This document shows, one piece after another, positions 55,676 through 64,000 of a stretch of DNA of 64,000 bases. Location: NCBI RefSeq assembly GCF_022984075.1, contig NZ_JALAAD010000001.1, positions 496,001 to 560,000 of the forward strand. Direction: 5' to 3'. Both the position numbers and the translations under genes were made by a program. This DNA comes from Synechococcus sp. C9. GTDB lineage: Bacteria > Cyanobacteriota > Cyanobacteriia > Gloeomargaritales > Gloeomargaritaceae. The notes under the pieces were generated by a model. The model was given only the letters and a program-made list of their open reading frames with translations. It did not search any database and was not told where the DNA came from. The stretch's first letter is position 1. Each line of letters starts with the position of its first letter.

Positions 55676-56572
55676 ATGATGCGAACCAAATCTTGCCTGA
55701 CTTGGACGGGGTTGGTGGCGCTGGTACTTGGGGGATGTACCGTGACCGTTGACCAAACCGCTAGCAATGCACCCACGCCCTCACCAAAACCGCCTATAAC
55801 CAATAAAACATCCATGCCGGGAACTGCCACCCCCTCCCCCGCACCGGTGGCGACTCCTTTGGCGACCCTACCTGTGACCCAGGATGGGTTGATCCCTTCG
55901 GAAGACCCGAACCAACGGCGGGATCAGCTAATGCCGGGTCGGAATGACCCCTTTGCGCCCCCAGGTACGACGGGCACCCGTCCAGGGGAAGTGGTGGAGA
56001 TTCCGCCGCCGCCGTTTGATATTGCCCCACCGCCGGGGCCGTTACCCCAGGTGCAAAATGCGCCCTTGCCTCCCTATGACCCCAGTGCGTCTTCCCTAGC
56101 GGATTTTCCGGGCCGGGGGGCTGACGTGGCGAATATGATCATGGTGCACGGGGTGGTGCAGGTGGGCAGTGAAGTGCAAGCAATCATCAAAACCCCCAAT
56201 GAGGCCTCGGCTCGCTATGTGCGTGCCGGTCAGCGGTTGGAAGGGGGGTTGGTGCTGGTGAAACGCATCGAAAGCCGGGGGTTGCAACCGGTGGTGGTGT
56301 TTGAACAGGATGGCACCCAAGTGGCACGGGCGGTGGGTCAGGAGCCGGATTTCCCGGTGAATCCCTACACCATTGGGGCACGGGTACCGACGTTGCAAAG
56401 TCAAAGTCCCCCAGCCACTTCCGGGGTGACAGCGGCTCCGCTACCGATGCAACCGACCCAACCTGGGGCAACCCCACCACAACAGCCGGGGGCGCGGCAG
56501 AGTCAGATACCGTCCGTGCCGTCCCCAGCCACCCCTGCCGTGGTGGTTCCCCCTGCTCCTCCCGTCCGTTAA
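55676..56572 (+). CDS. Proline-rich lipoprotein with PilP/GspC-like C-terminal motif
   Basis: A 298-residue lipoprotein: signal ending in LVLGGC (lipobox). A proline/threonine-rich linker covers about residues 30-140. A compact domain near 160-225 (NMIMVHGVVQVGSEVQAIIKTPNEASARYVRAGQRLEGGLVLVKRIESRGLQPVVVFEQDG) has the beta-strand pattern of PilP/GspC homology regions. A second Pro/Gln-rich tail follows. Function unknown; possible link to pilus or envelope assembly is inference. First gene of a four-gene envelope operon. Confidence 0.82.
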   Translation: MMRTKSCLTWTGLVALVLGGCTVTVDQTASNAPTPSPKPPITNKTSMPGTATPSPAPVATPLATLPVTQDGLIPSEDPNQRRDQLMPGRNDPFAPPGTTGTRPGEVVEIPPPPFDIAPPPGPLPQVQNAPLPPYDPSASSLADFPGRGADVANMIMVHGVVQVGSEVQAIIKTPNEASARYVRAGQRLEGGLVLVKRIESRGLQPVVVFEQDGTQVARAVGQEPDFPVNPYTIGARVPTLQSQSPPATSGVTAAPLPMQPTQPGATPPQQPGARQSQIPSVPSPATPAVVVPPAPPVR

Positions 56573-56593
56573 CTGTAGCCAAGGGAGTTTCCT

Positions 56594-57604
56594 ATGCGAT
56601 CCATACCATTGACCTTGGGGTTGCTGTTGAGCTTGGCGGTGCCTGCTTTGGCGCAACGGCTGACCCCCAATAATGTGCAAGACGTTCATGCATTTGTCTC
56701 CGAAAATATCTGCCCTTTCCCCCGTAACCAAATTGACCTGCGTTCGGTGCGGGAATTGACCGGGCGGGAGGATTTAACCCTGACCGATATTCAACTCATC
56801 TGCGGGCGGGCGACTGGTCAGCGGGTGGCGGTGGCGCAGACGGCGGGGGGGCGGGCCCCTTTGCCCAACTTTGAACTGATTGAGCGGGCCCGGCGGGCCA
56901 CGGTGGCGGTGATTTTGTCCGTGTACGACAGCATTGGTCAGCCCCAACCTTCCCCGGGGAATATCCCCAGCAATCCCACGTTCACCACCTTTTCCCGCCA
57001 ACGGCTCTACGATGTGCGCCAAGCGACGGGGTTTCATCTGGGGAATGGCCTGATTGTCACCAACCTGACCTCCCTGGGGGGGATTCCCACGGCGATTGAC
57101 AGTGTTGGGAGGGAGGTTCGGGTTTTGGGGAGCAATGCCAACAATATGCGTCTGCGGGTGGAGTTGGGGGATGGGTCGGTGCGGCAGGCTCGGGTGGTGT
57201 ATTTTGACCCGACCACGGATACGGCACTGTTGGCGGTGAAAGGGGATACCCGGCAATTGGCGGCTCTGCCGGTGGCAACCGGATTGCCCAGCATTGGCCA
57301 GCGGGTGTTGACCATGAGCTATCCGATTGGGGTGTTGCCGGTGACGGCGACGGAGGGGATGGTGATGGGGATTCGTCCCTATGGTCGGCTAACCCTTTTG
57401 CAAATTAATGCGGCCACCAGTGACGGTTCCCAGGGCGCGCCGGTGTTGGATGAACGGGGTGCCGTGGTGGGGGTGGTGGCAGGGAAAAATCCCACCTTCT
57501 TCCAGTTGGCGGGTTCCATCTTGGGAGCGGAAAATGTGGGGTTTGCGGTGCCGATTGGCACGGTTTTGCAACGGTTGAATTTGGCAACCCGGGGAGGACA
57601 CTGA
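56594..57604 (+). CDS. Trypsin-like serine protease homologue, catalytically degenerate
   Basis: A 336-residue exported protein (signal MRSIPLTLGLLLSLAVPALAQ). Residues 95-330 have the HtrA/trypsin fold: TGFHLGNGLIVTNLTSLGGIP, DPTTDTALLAV and ATSDGSQGAPVLDERGAVVGVVAG. Compared with the next gene product, the catalytic His is Thr (TNLT versus TNLH) and the catalytic Ser is Gln (GSQGAP versus GNSGGP); only the Asp remains. It is probably a pseudoenzyme that binds or regulates substrates. Residues 25-75 include a two-Cys domain. 1 bp separates it from the next gene. Confidence 0.87.
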   Translation: MRSIPLTLGLLLSLAVPALAQRLTPNNVQDVHAFVSENICPFPRNQIDLRSVRELTGREDLTLTDIQLICGRATGQRVAVAQTAGGRAPLPNFELIERARRATVAVILSVYDSIGQPQPSPGNIPSNPTFTTFSRQRLYDVRQATGFHLGNGLIVTNLTSLGGIPTAIDSVGREVRVLGSNANNMRLRVELGDGSVRQARVVYFDPTTDTALLAVKGDTRQLAALPVATGLPSIGQRVLTMSYPIGVLPVTATEGMVMGIRPYGRLTLLQINAATSDGSQGAPVLDERGAVVGVVAGKNPTFFQLAGSILGAENVGFAVPIGTVLQRLNLATRGGH

Positions 57605-57605
57605 C

Positions 57606-58814
57606 ATGGCGTTGAATGGACAGTTGCGGCGGTGGTATTGGCTGGCGGCTCCGGTGGGGGCAACGGCAATTTTGGCTGGGGTGGTGGTTTACGGCGGGCG
57701 GGGGGTGCATTCCCATAGCCAGTTGCCTGAACCTGCCCCGGCAGTGGCTCCGGAATCCGCTTCGGAACCGGTGGTGGCGGCACCCTCCAGGGATTGGCGG
57801 GCAGAGGCGCAGTTGGAGGCGGAAAGTGCGGCGGCGTTTGCCCAGACGGCGACCACCCCTGCGGATTACCAGGTGGTGCAGAGGAAATGGCGTAAGGCAC
57901 TGGCGTTGTTGGACAAGGCACCCCAGGATGAGCGGACGGCCCAACTGCGGCGTTATTACCAAAATCAGTTGCAGGATGAGGGTGCCCCCAGTGAGGATGC
58001 AGAGGAACCGGTGGGCGGACGGCGGGTGGCTGGGGCGAATTTATTGCCGGGTACCCGGGGGATTTTCGCCCGGGAGATTGTCATCCGGGGAACGCCGGTG
58101 CCCAGCCAGACCCTCACCCCAGCCCAGATCGTCAACCGTTATCTCCCGGCGGCGGTGCGGGTGGAGCCGACCCGGAGTGTGGTGGGCAGTGGGTTTCACA
58201 TCGGCGAGGGGTATATCATTACCAATCTGCACGTGGCGGAGGAAGCCCGGGGGTTTTACCGGCGGATTTTTGATGACCGTCCCATTCCTTTGACCGTGCG
58301 GCTCTATGACCGGACCCGGCGACCGGTGCGGGTGTTGCGGATCATGGAGGGGGGGTTAGCGGCGATGGCGGTGTTCAACATTCCCCACGAGCCGTTCGAC
58401 ATTGCTCTGATGCAAGTTCAAGGGGATGTGAGCGATTTGGGGGTGGTGCCCCTGTGCGGCAAGATGCGGACGGGGGATGAGGTGATTGCGATGGGGACGC
58501 CCTTTGGTCAGCAAAACACCATTACCAAGGGAATCATCAGCGTGATTCATTCCTTTGAGGCGGGGCACATCATCCAGACCGATACCCAAATTTTGGGCGG
58601 CAATTCGGGCGGGCCCCTGCTCAACAATCGGGGGGCGGTGGTGGCGGTGAACAGTGCCGGGATTTTTGGAGCCTCGGTGCAGGGGTTGAAATTCTCGGTA
58701 CCGATTGTGCAAGCCCTGGAGCGGATGCGGGTGCGGGTTCTGAATACGGACAATCCGGGCTGTGGGGGCACTGGCACCGTGAGTCGGACGGTGTATGCGC
58801 CGGGGCAGAAGTAA
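57606..58814 (+). CDS. Trypsin-like (HtrA-type) serine protease, intact
   Basis: A 402-residue protein. N-terminal anchor YWLAAPVGATAILAGVVVYGG; a charged helical linker (residues 60-125); then a protease domain with His in EGYIITNLHVAEEA, Asp in HEPFDIALMQV and Ser in TDTQILGGNSGGPLLNNRGAVVAVNSA. No PDZ domain is visible at the C-terminus, unlike DegP/HhoA, so it is a shorter form. Its start is 1 bp after the degenerate paralogue, suggesting they form a heteromer. Its end overlaps the substrate-binding protein gene by 20 bp. Confidence 0.87.
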   Translation: MALNGQLRRWYWLAAPVGATAILAGVVVYGGRGVHSHSQLPEPAPAVAPESASEPVVAAPSRDWRAEAQLEAESAAAFAQTATTPADYQVVQRKWRKALALLDKAPQDERTAQLRRYYQNQLQDEGAPSEDAEEPVGGRRVAGANLLPGTRGIFAREIVIRGTPVPSQTLTPAQIVNRYLPAAVRVEPTRSVVGSGFHIGEGYIITNLHVAEEARGFYRRIFDDRPIPLTVRLYDRTRRPVRVLRIMEGGLAAMAVFNIPHEPFDIALMQVQGDVSDLGVVPLCGKMRTGDEVIAMGTPFGQQNTITKGIISVIHSFEAGHIIQTDTQILGGNSGGPLLNNRGAVVAVNSAGIFGASVQGLKFSVPIVQALERMRVRVLNTDNPGCGGTGTVSRTVYAPGQK

Positions 58815-60408
58815 CGGCATTGGCGGTGGCATTGGGTGGGTACTTCTCCTGGGGTTAGCAGGATGTGGCCAACCGGAACCGCCGCCTTTTACCCAAGTCC
58901 GGGACCCCAACCAAATCATCATCGGCACCACGGCGAAGGTCACGACCCTTGACCCGGCGGATGCCTACACGGTGTTTGCCGGGAATGTTTTGCTCGCCCT
59001 GGGCGACCGGCTCTATACCTACAAACCGGGCACTACGGAACTGCAACCCCAACTGGCGACGGCTCTGCCCCAGGTGAGTGCGGATGGATTGACCTATCGG
59101 ATTCCAGTGCGGCAGGGGGTGATTTTTCAGGATGGGGAGCCGTTTAATGCGGAGGCCATGCGGTTTTCTCTGCAACGGTTTATGGAGAATGGGGGGCGAC
59201 CGTCTTTCCTATTAAAAAATCTGGTGGCGGACATCCGGGCTACCGGCACCTATGAATTAACCATCCGCCTGCAAAAACCCTTTGCCCCGTTTCCCCAACT
59301 GCTGGCGTTTTCCGGTTTGTGTGCTGTGTCCCCCAAGGCTTATCGGATTGGGCCAGGGCAATTTCAACCCCGGACGTTTGTGGGTACGGGACCCTATCAA
59401 TTGGTCAATTTTGGCAGTGATTCCCTGAAATTGAAGCGATTTCCCAAGTATTGGGGCGCACCCCCCGCCAGTGCCCAATTGGATATTCAGTTTTTGACCA
59501 GCAGTGCCAATCTGTACAATGCCCTGCAAACTGGGGCGGTGGATGTGGCCTACCCATTTCTGGAACCCCAGCAAATCAAGCAACTGCAAGCCCAGTCGGA
59601 CATCCAGGTGGTCAGCAGTGCCGGAACGGGGATCAATTACCTCACCCTGAACCGCACCCAACCACCCTTGGACAAAAAGGAAGTACGGCAGGCCCTGGCC
59701 CTGGTCATGCCCCGGCAGTTGCTCCAGGAACGGGTGTTTCAAAATTTGGTGGAACCGGCCTTTAGCATGGTGCCCAGCGGTTTACCCGGTTATCAGCCGG
59801 TGTTTCGGGTCGCTGGGGAGCCGCCGCCCGTCCGCCGGGCCCAGGAATTGCTCACCCAAGCGGGGGTCAGCCCCACCCAACCGGCACGCCTTGACCTCTG
59901 GTATCGCAGTAATATCCCCAGCCACATCCAGGTGGTCACGACCATCAAAGCCACCATCGAGCGGGAGGTGCCGGTGCAATTGACCCTCCAGCCCGTGGAT
60001 TCTACCACCGCTTATCAAAACTTAGAAAAGGGCATTTATCCCCTGTTTTTGTTGGATTGGTATCCCGATTTTTTGGATGCGGACAATTATTTAGAACCCT
60101 TTATGAGTTGTCAAAAAGGCACGGTGGCCGAGGGTTGCTTAGCAGGTTCCAGCCGCACCTTTGGGTCATTTTATTACAACCCCAAAGCCAATGAATTAAT
60201 CGCCCAGAGCCGCCGCACCACCAATACTGCCCAGCGGTTGGTTTTATTGGGGGAATTGCAAAAACTCATGGCCGCCGATGTGCCCTACATTCCCCTTTGG
60301 CAAGACCGGCAATTTGTGTTTGCCCGCCGGGATGTGCAGGGGGTCAGACTGGAACCCACCCAAACCTTTCCCTTTTGGCTGTTGAAAAAAACTAGCCCTA
60401 GTCCCTGA
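58795..60408 (+). CDS. Extracellular solute-binding lipoprotein, family 5 (peptide-type)
   Basis: A 537-residue lipoprotein (signal VLLLGLAGC). Family SBP_bac_5 core: DPADAYTVFAGNVLLALGDRLYTY, LAQALPQVSADGLTYRIPVRQGVIFQDGEPFNAEAMRFSL-like segment, FVGTGPYQLVNFGSD, AYPFLEPQQIKQL, and C-terminal PYIPLWQDRQFVFARRDVQGVR. Such proteins deliver oligopeptides, nickel or glutathione to an ABC importer. No permease or ATPase genes follow, so it works with components encoded elsewhere. Coupling to the protease genes points to peptides as ligand. Confidence 0.92.
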   Translation: MRRGRSNGIGGGIGWVLLLGLAGCGQPEPPPFTQVRDPNQIIIGTTAKVTTLDPADAYTVFAGNVLLALGDRLYTYKPGTTELQPQLATALPQVSADGLTYRIPVRQGVIFQDGEPFNAEAMRFSLQRFMENGGRPSFLLKNLVADIRATGTYELTIRLQKPFAPFPQLLAFSGLCAVSPKAYRIGPGQFQPRTFVGTGPYQLVNFGSDSLKLKRFPKYWGAPPASAQLDIQFLTSSANLYNALQTGAVDVAYPFLEPQQIKQLQAQSDIQVVSSAGTGINYLTLNRTQPPLDKKEVRQALALVMPRQLLQERVFQNLVEPAFSMVPSGLPGYQPVFRVAGEPPPVRRAQELLTQAGVSPTQPARLDLWYRSNIPSHIQVVTTIKATIEREVPVQLTLQPVDSTTAYQNLEKGIYPLFLLDWYPDFLDADNYLEPFMSCQKGTVAEGCLAGSSRTFGSFYYNPKANELIAQSRRTTNTAQRLVLLGELQKLMAADVPYIPLWQDRQFVFARRDVQGVRLEPTQTFPFWLLKKTSPSP

Positions 60409-60735
60409 TGAAACATCATCGCAAAGTTGCTTTAATAACGAACCAACATTCCGCAGAACCAAGTCCGGGGTGATAGAACCGCTATAGAATTTTTCCCTGG
60501 CTCAGGTAAGCGAATTCCATCAAGCAAAATTAAATAGGTTCCATAAAATCGCGATGTGCCAAATTTTTTTAGAAGCCTTCTGGAGCAATCCCAGCACCCA
60601 ACCCTGCATATTTTGATTATGTAAAATTATCATGCAAAGTTAAACCTGACAGCTCAATCCAAAAGTTTTGCTCCCAGCCAGTTTGTCCGCTAGCATATTT
60701 AATCAGAGAACCGTTAATTTAGTAACAATGAGGCT
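60409..60735. other. Intergenic region, no gene seen
   Basis: 327 bp between the binding-protein gene and the PatA-like gene. Only a faint piece of the repeat module is recognisable (CGCAGAACCAAGTCCGGGG near 60455). I see no ORF with coding character and no confident promoter or terminator. Confidence 0.5.
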
Positions 60736-60753
60736 TTGGCTAGGGGTAAAACC

Positions 60754-61743
60754 GTGACTCAAGATGTGAGCCAAGAATTGGTAGGGTTGCAACAGCGGCA
60801 GATCACTGGCACCCTGGTCGTGCAAGGGCAGGGGCAACAGTGGTGGCTGTACCTGTTTATGGGGCGACTGTTGTATGCCACCGGGGGCGCGCATCGGGTA
60901 CGGCGCTGGTATCGGGTCACAAAAGCCCATTGTCCCCAGTTTCAGCCGGATTGGAATGCCCTGGGGAACGCCACCCCCTGGGAATACCACAGTTTGGTCT
61001 ATGGCACGGCTAACGGACGGTTGACCCCTTCCCAGGCCAAGGCGGTGATTTTGGCGAGTGTGCTGGAGGTTTTGTTTGCCCTGGTGGGACGGGCGAATTT
61101 AACTCTAACCCTCCAGGCGGGGCAGGGGCTGGGCACCCAAATTGCCCTTTTGCAGGTGGAGCGGGTTTTGCAGGAAGTGGCGCAACTCCAACAGCAGTGG
61201 CACGCCACCGGTATGGATCAATTCCCAAACCCCATCCCTGGGTTATCCCCGGATTTTGCCCCCGTATTGAAACAGGCGGATAAAATTTCGGAACAACCGG
61301 GGGGAGTGCCTTGGGTCGCCCTCTGTAATGGGCAAAACACCCTCTGGGACATCATGAGTCAAACCCGGAAATCCTTGCAGGCGACGGTGCAACCCCTGGT
61401 CGGTTGGGCACAACAGGGCTGGCTGGAATGGCAGACTCTACCCGATCTGGCCTCGCCCGTGGCAGAAACTGGGCCTGTCCCCCCGCCGACCCCTCCCTTC
61501 CCCCATAGCCAAACCCATCAACCCCTGGTGGCCTGTTTGGATGACAGCCCGGTGATGTTAAAAATCCTGGAAACTAGCCTCGTCCGGGCTGGGTATCGGG
61601 TGATGACCGTGGCGCAACCCATGATCCAGATGGGACAGCTTTTGGAAGCCAAACCGGATGTGATTCTCATGGATTGGGTGATGCCGGACGTGAATGGCTA
61701 CGAACTCTGTGGGCTGTTGCGGAAAACCTCCGTGTTCAAAGAC
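60754..61743 (+). pseudogene. PatA-like regulator, 5' part (DUF4388 and receiver), cut by IS4 element
   Basis: Start at GTG 60754; a TTG at 60736 is an alternative. Residues 1-100 resemble the PatA N-terminal (DUF4388) domain: ITGTLVVQGQGQQWWLYLFMGRLLYATGGAHRVRRWYRV. A receiver domain starts at QPLVACLDDSPVMLKILETSLVRAGYRV, with phospho-Asp in DVILMDWVMPDVNGYELCGLLRK. The frame breaks at 61743 inside the receiver. The remaining receiver part and pentapeptide repeats lie after the IS (62840 onward). Joining 61743 to 62840 gives one open frame of about 600 residues. Confidence 0.9.
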
Positions 61744-62830
61744 CAGTAGTGTTGAATGTTAACGAAAGGGTGGAAAAGGGAGACTAAAAATGGTATTTTA
61801 GATTGGTAGAAACCACGAGTAACAGTATTTTTATGAGACGACAAATTCAGGGACTTATCAAGCCCTTGCTGAACCTTCTTCCCAAAAACGACTATCCAGT
61901 CTTGGATACTCGCTTGTTTGTACTCATATGGATGCACTTCATTTTAGATGCAAGAGTCGCCACCATGCGGGGCTTATTCTTCCTCTTGAATCATCTCAAT
62001 TTTAAAGTTGACATATCAACGTTTTCTAAGGCGTGTAAACATCGTAGCACCGAGCCGTTTCAAGTGATCCTAAGAGAACTGCAAAAACGGCTTAAACATC
62101 ATCAAGGTGAATTTAAGCACTTATTCCCATTAGATTCTACCATTATCACCCTGACCAGCAAATTATTCTGGCACTACAAGCAGGTAAAATTGACGCTTGG
62201 CCTGGATATAAATGAGGGCAATATCGGTGACGAATCAATTATATTTGGAAAGACTAATGACCATAAAATTGGGCATCTTGTGATTGGGACGATACCTGAG
62301 AATGCCGTTGGTATCATGGATAGGGGTTTTGCTTCCTGGAAATTAATGGACGAAATGTGTAAACGAAATACATTGTTTATTGTGCGGATTAGAAATAATA
62401 TGAAGTTGCAACCTGACAATCCGGATATTCGGGTAATTCAATTTTTTAATGAAGAGGAAAACACAGAATATAGGCTAGCGACTAACGTGACTTCGATGAC
62501 GGATGAAGAGATTTGTTCAGCCTATCGTTTGCGCTGGCGAATTGAGTTGCTTTGGAAGGCACTAAAGATGCACTTGAAATTGGATAGAATCATTACCAAG
62601 AATGAGAATGGTGTGCGGCTACAGATTTATGCCGTATTGATTGGTTATCTAATTTTAAGATTGCTGGAGATAGGTCACAATAAGACCTATGAATTGATTG
62701 ACAAGTTGCGATATTTACAAATAGAAATAGGCCGACACTGTAGCTTCATGGAACTCGTAGGGGTAGAGCCGCTCGTAGGATAACCCTGACCCCTTATGTT
62801 AAGTTTTATTACGGACATTCAACACTACTG
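61744..62830 (+). mobile_element. IS4-family insertion sequence, 1087 bp, in PatA-like gene
   Basis: Perfect 16-bp terminal inverted repeats CAGTAGTGTTGAATGT / ACATTCAACACTACTG, flanked by a perfect 9-bp direct repeat TTCAAAGAC (61735-61743 and 62831-62839). One transposase gene, intact. The undamaged ends, duplication and transposase show that it is recent and probably still active. Confidence 0.95.
61833..62783 (+). CDS. IS4-family transposase
   Basis: A 316-residue DDE transposase. Catalytic segments: HLFPLDSTIITLTSKLFWHY (first Asp), GIMDRGFASWKLMDEM (second Asp) and the IS4 YREK signature in YRLRWRIELLWKALKMHLKLD (Tyr, Arg, Glu, Lys). All three acidic residues are present. ATG 61833 is preferred to an alternative start at 61803. 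Confidence 0.93.
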   Translation: MRRQIQGLIKPLLNLLPKNDYPVLDTRLFVLIWMHFILDARVATMRGLFFLLNHLNFKVDISTFSKACKHRSTEPFQVILRELQKRLKHHQGEFKHLFPLDSTIITLTSKLFWHYKQVKLTLGLDINEGNIGDESIIFGKTNDHKIGHLVIGTIPENAVGIMDRGFASWKLMDEMCKRNTLFIVRIRNNMKLQPDNPDIRVIQFFNEEENTEYRLATNVTSMTDEEICSAYRLRWRIELLWKALKMHLKLDRIITKNENGVRLQIYAVLIGYLILRLLEIGHNKTYELIDKLRYLQIEIGRHCSFMELVGVEPLVG

Positions 62831-62839
62831 TTCAAAGAC

Positions 62840-63652
62840 ACCCCGATCTTTTTGGTCACCGCCCATGAAAGCATTATCAACCGCACCCGAGCTCGGTTGG
62901 CGGGGGTCACGGAAATGCTCAAAAAACCGGTGCGTCCCGACGAACTGTTGAGGCTGGTCAACCGCTATGCCCCTTTGCGGCAGGATGTCCCCCCCGTCAG
63001 CCTTCCCATCCCCGAAGCCGAACCACCCAGCCCCGAACCGGTCTCCGAACCCGAACCGGTCACGGATCACCTGGCCGACCCGGTGTCCCAGGCCAACCAA
63101 CTCCTGCAACGCTATGCCGCCGGGGAACGGGACTTTACGGGCATCAGTCTGATTGGTTGCAATCTCCAGGGCGCAAATTTAGAAGGCATTAATCTAAGCC
63201 GAGCCGACCTCATGCTGGCGGATTTGAGCGGTTGTTTGCTCATCGGTGCCAAACTTACAGGTGCCAATCTGATCGGGGCGGAGATGGTCAAAACCAACCT
63301 GCGGGAAGCCAGTCTCGGCGGTGCCAATTTGATCGGCGCCAACCTCAGCCAAGCCAACCTGAATGGCAGTCAGTTGGTCGGAGTCAACCTCAGTTCCGCC
63401 ACCTTATATCAAGCCCGTTTGCGGGGAGCCGACCTGAGCGAAGCCTTGGCCGCCGGTGCCAACCTCACCAGTGCCGACCTGCAATCAGCTATCCTCTACG
63501 CCACCAATCTGCACGGAGCGGTATTGAATCAGGCCAATTTCGAGCAGGCCAACCTCACGGGGGCCAATCTCTGGCAAGCCAGGATGGAGCAGACCCATCT
63601 GGAAGGAGCGAATTTAACTGGTGCTGTTTTACCCCAGATCACCGGCGATTAA
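62840..63652 (+). pseudogene. PatA-like regulator, 3' part (receiver end and pentapeptide repeats)
   Basis: Begins with the rest of the receiver domain (TPIFLVTAHESIINRTRARLAGVTEMLKKPVRPDELLRLVNRY), including the conserved Lys in LKKPV. A Pro/Glu-rich linker follows, then about 28 pentapeptides of the A(N/D)LxxA type to the C-terminus (INLSRADLMLADLSGC ... ANLTGAVLPQITGD). The intact protein was thus DUF4388-receiver-pentapeptide, an unusual output domain for a PatA-type regulator. A 266-residue product from ATG 62852 could still be made but lacks the phospho-acceptor. Confidence 0.88.
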
Positions 63653-63691
63653 ACGCTAGAAAATGAACCCTGTACTGCCTATTTCATTCAT

Positions 63692-63803
63692 GGGCATCTC
63701 TAAAAATAGGTCGCAGGGGCGTAGCCCCCGTCTGTGGTTCTCAATATAATATGGGTATCTCAGCGAAATAATCTGCCAGTGGTGACAATAAATAGAGGTG
63801 CCC
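63692..63803. repeat. Complete miniature element, TIR family GGGCAYCTCTA
   Basis: 112 bp from GGGCATCTCTA to TAGAGGTGCCC. Interior: GGTCGCAGGGGCGTAGCCCCCGTC, GTGGTTCTCAATATAATATG, CTCAGCGAAATAATCTGCC and AGTGGTGACAATAAATAG. The same organisation, inverted, occurs at 2003-2130. Confidence 0.75.
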
Positions 63804-63827
63804 TCATATCTATCTGATTTATCTGAC

Positions 63828-64000
63828 ATAGCAATCCTAAATAACAATGGAATAGGGGTCGCAGGGCACCGCCCCGTTCTGGTTCTGCAAAATTTCTGCT
63901 TGTTAATTTTGTTAATTAATCATTAGGACTACCATAGCAGTTAAAAAAAAAATAGGGTCGCAGGGCACCGCCCCGTTCTGGTTCTGCATCGGAGTCACGA
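63828..64000. repeat. Two further repeat modules at the window end
   Basis: First copy: TAGCAATCCTAAATAAC at about 63830, then GGGGTCGCAGGGCACCGCCCC and GTTCTGGTTCTGCAAAATTTCTG. Second copy: GGGTCGCAGGGCACCGCCCC and GTTCTGGTTCTGCATCGG (63956-63990). The palindromic cores are identical, showing local duplication. The window ends in non-coding sequence. Confidence 0.65.

Overview
This 64 kb window is chromosomal DNA of a unicellular-type oxygenic cyanobacterium. Direct markers are psbV and psbV2 (cytochrome c550 and its paralogue), a PsbP-family lipoprotein, ndhI and ndhG, sqdB, a flavodiiron protein of the Flv1 type, a fused panC-cmk, a group 2 sigma-70 factor, iron superoxide dismutase, accD, a PatA-type regulator and a carotenoid oxygenase. 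Core genes are GC-rich. The psbV-psbV2 pair and the overall repertoire fit the Thermosynechococcus/Gloeomargarita part of the tree, but I cannot fix the genus from the sequence alone. No rRNA, tRNA or CRISPR array was recognised.

Layout. 1-8.2 kb: carotenoid oxygenase (cut by the window edge), PsbP-like lipoprotein, a papain-like hypothetical protein, devB-devC without devA, hisF, a membrane-anchored response regulator, and an ABC-2 permease. 8.5-15.1 kb, minus strand: ligA-DUF3084 and an operon of ATP-grasp, alpha-E and class I glutamine amidotransferase genes. 15.3-18.1 kb: a papain-family peptidase gene split by an IS5-family element that itself carries a nested miniature element. 18.1-25.1 kb: an AT-richer four-gene island encoding a vWA membrane protein, a large tubulin/FtsZ-like GTPase, a MotA/ZorA-like protein with a repeated tail, and a MotB/OmpA/ZorB-like protein. 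This is the most interesting system in the window. 25.5-30 kb: an FAD oxidoreductase, tldD, a coiled-coil membrane protein and purM. 30.1-34.7 kb: RlpA, PanC-Cmk, a PIN-TRAM membrane protein, a secreted pentapeptide protein and an exported pterin dehydratase. 34.9-39.2 kb: six tandem Uma2-family genes plus a seventh remnant. 39.2-42 kb: a DUF3445 protein and Flv1. 42.2-43.5 kb: an IS630 element flanked by two related miniature elements. 43.6-55.2 kb: photosynthesis and housekeeping genes (sqdB, sigma factor, sodB, accD, psbV/psbV2, grx, gcvT-gcvH, ndhI-ndhG). 55.7-60.4 kb: an envelope operon with a lipoprotein, a degenerate trypsin-like protein, an intact trypsin-like protease and a peptide-binding lipoprotein. 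60.7-63.7 kb: a PatA-like regulator with pentapeptide repeats, split by an IS4-family element with a perfect 9-bp target duplication.

Intergenic spaces are filled with at least two families of miniature elements. They share an internal palindromic module (GGTCGCAGGGGC...GCCCC...TTGGTTCT) but have different terminal inverted repeats (TAGCAATCCTA and GGGCAYCTCTA). A third family (TATAGT...TTGCAACA) has the same ends as the IS630 element. Two genes were inactivated by insertions that can be undone in silico to give perfect open frames, so mobile-element activity looks recent.

How genes work together. The island at 18-25 kb is a predicted envelope-anchored machine: an ion-driven stator-like pair (ZorA/ZorB-like), a tubulin-like polymerising GTPase and a vWA adaptor. 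It resembles the tubulin-vWA-OmpA membrane-remodelling systems predicted by genome-context work and shares its motor half with Zorya antiphage defence. The operon at 55.7-60.4 kb looks like a periplasmic proteolysis and peptide-capture unit.
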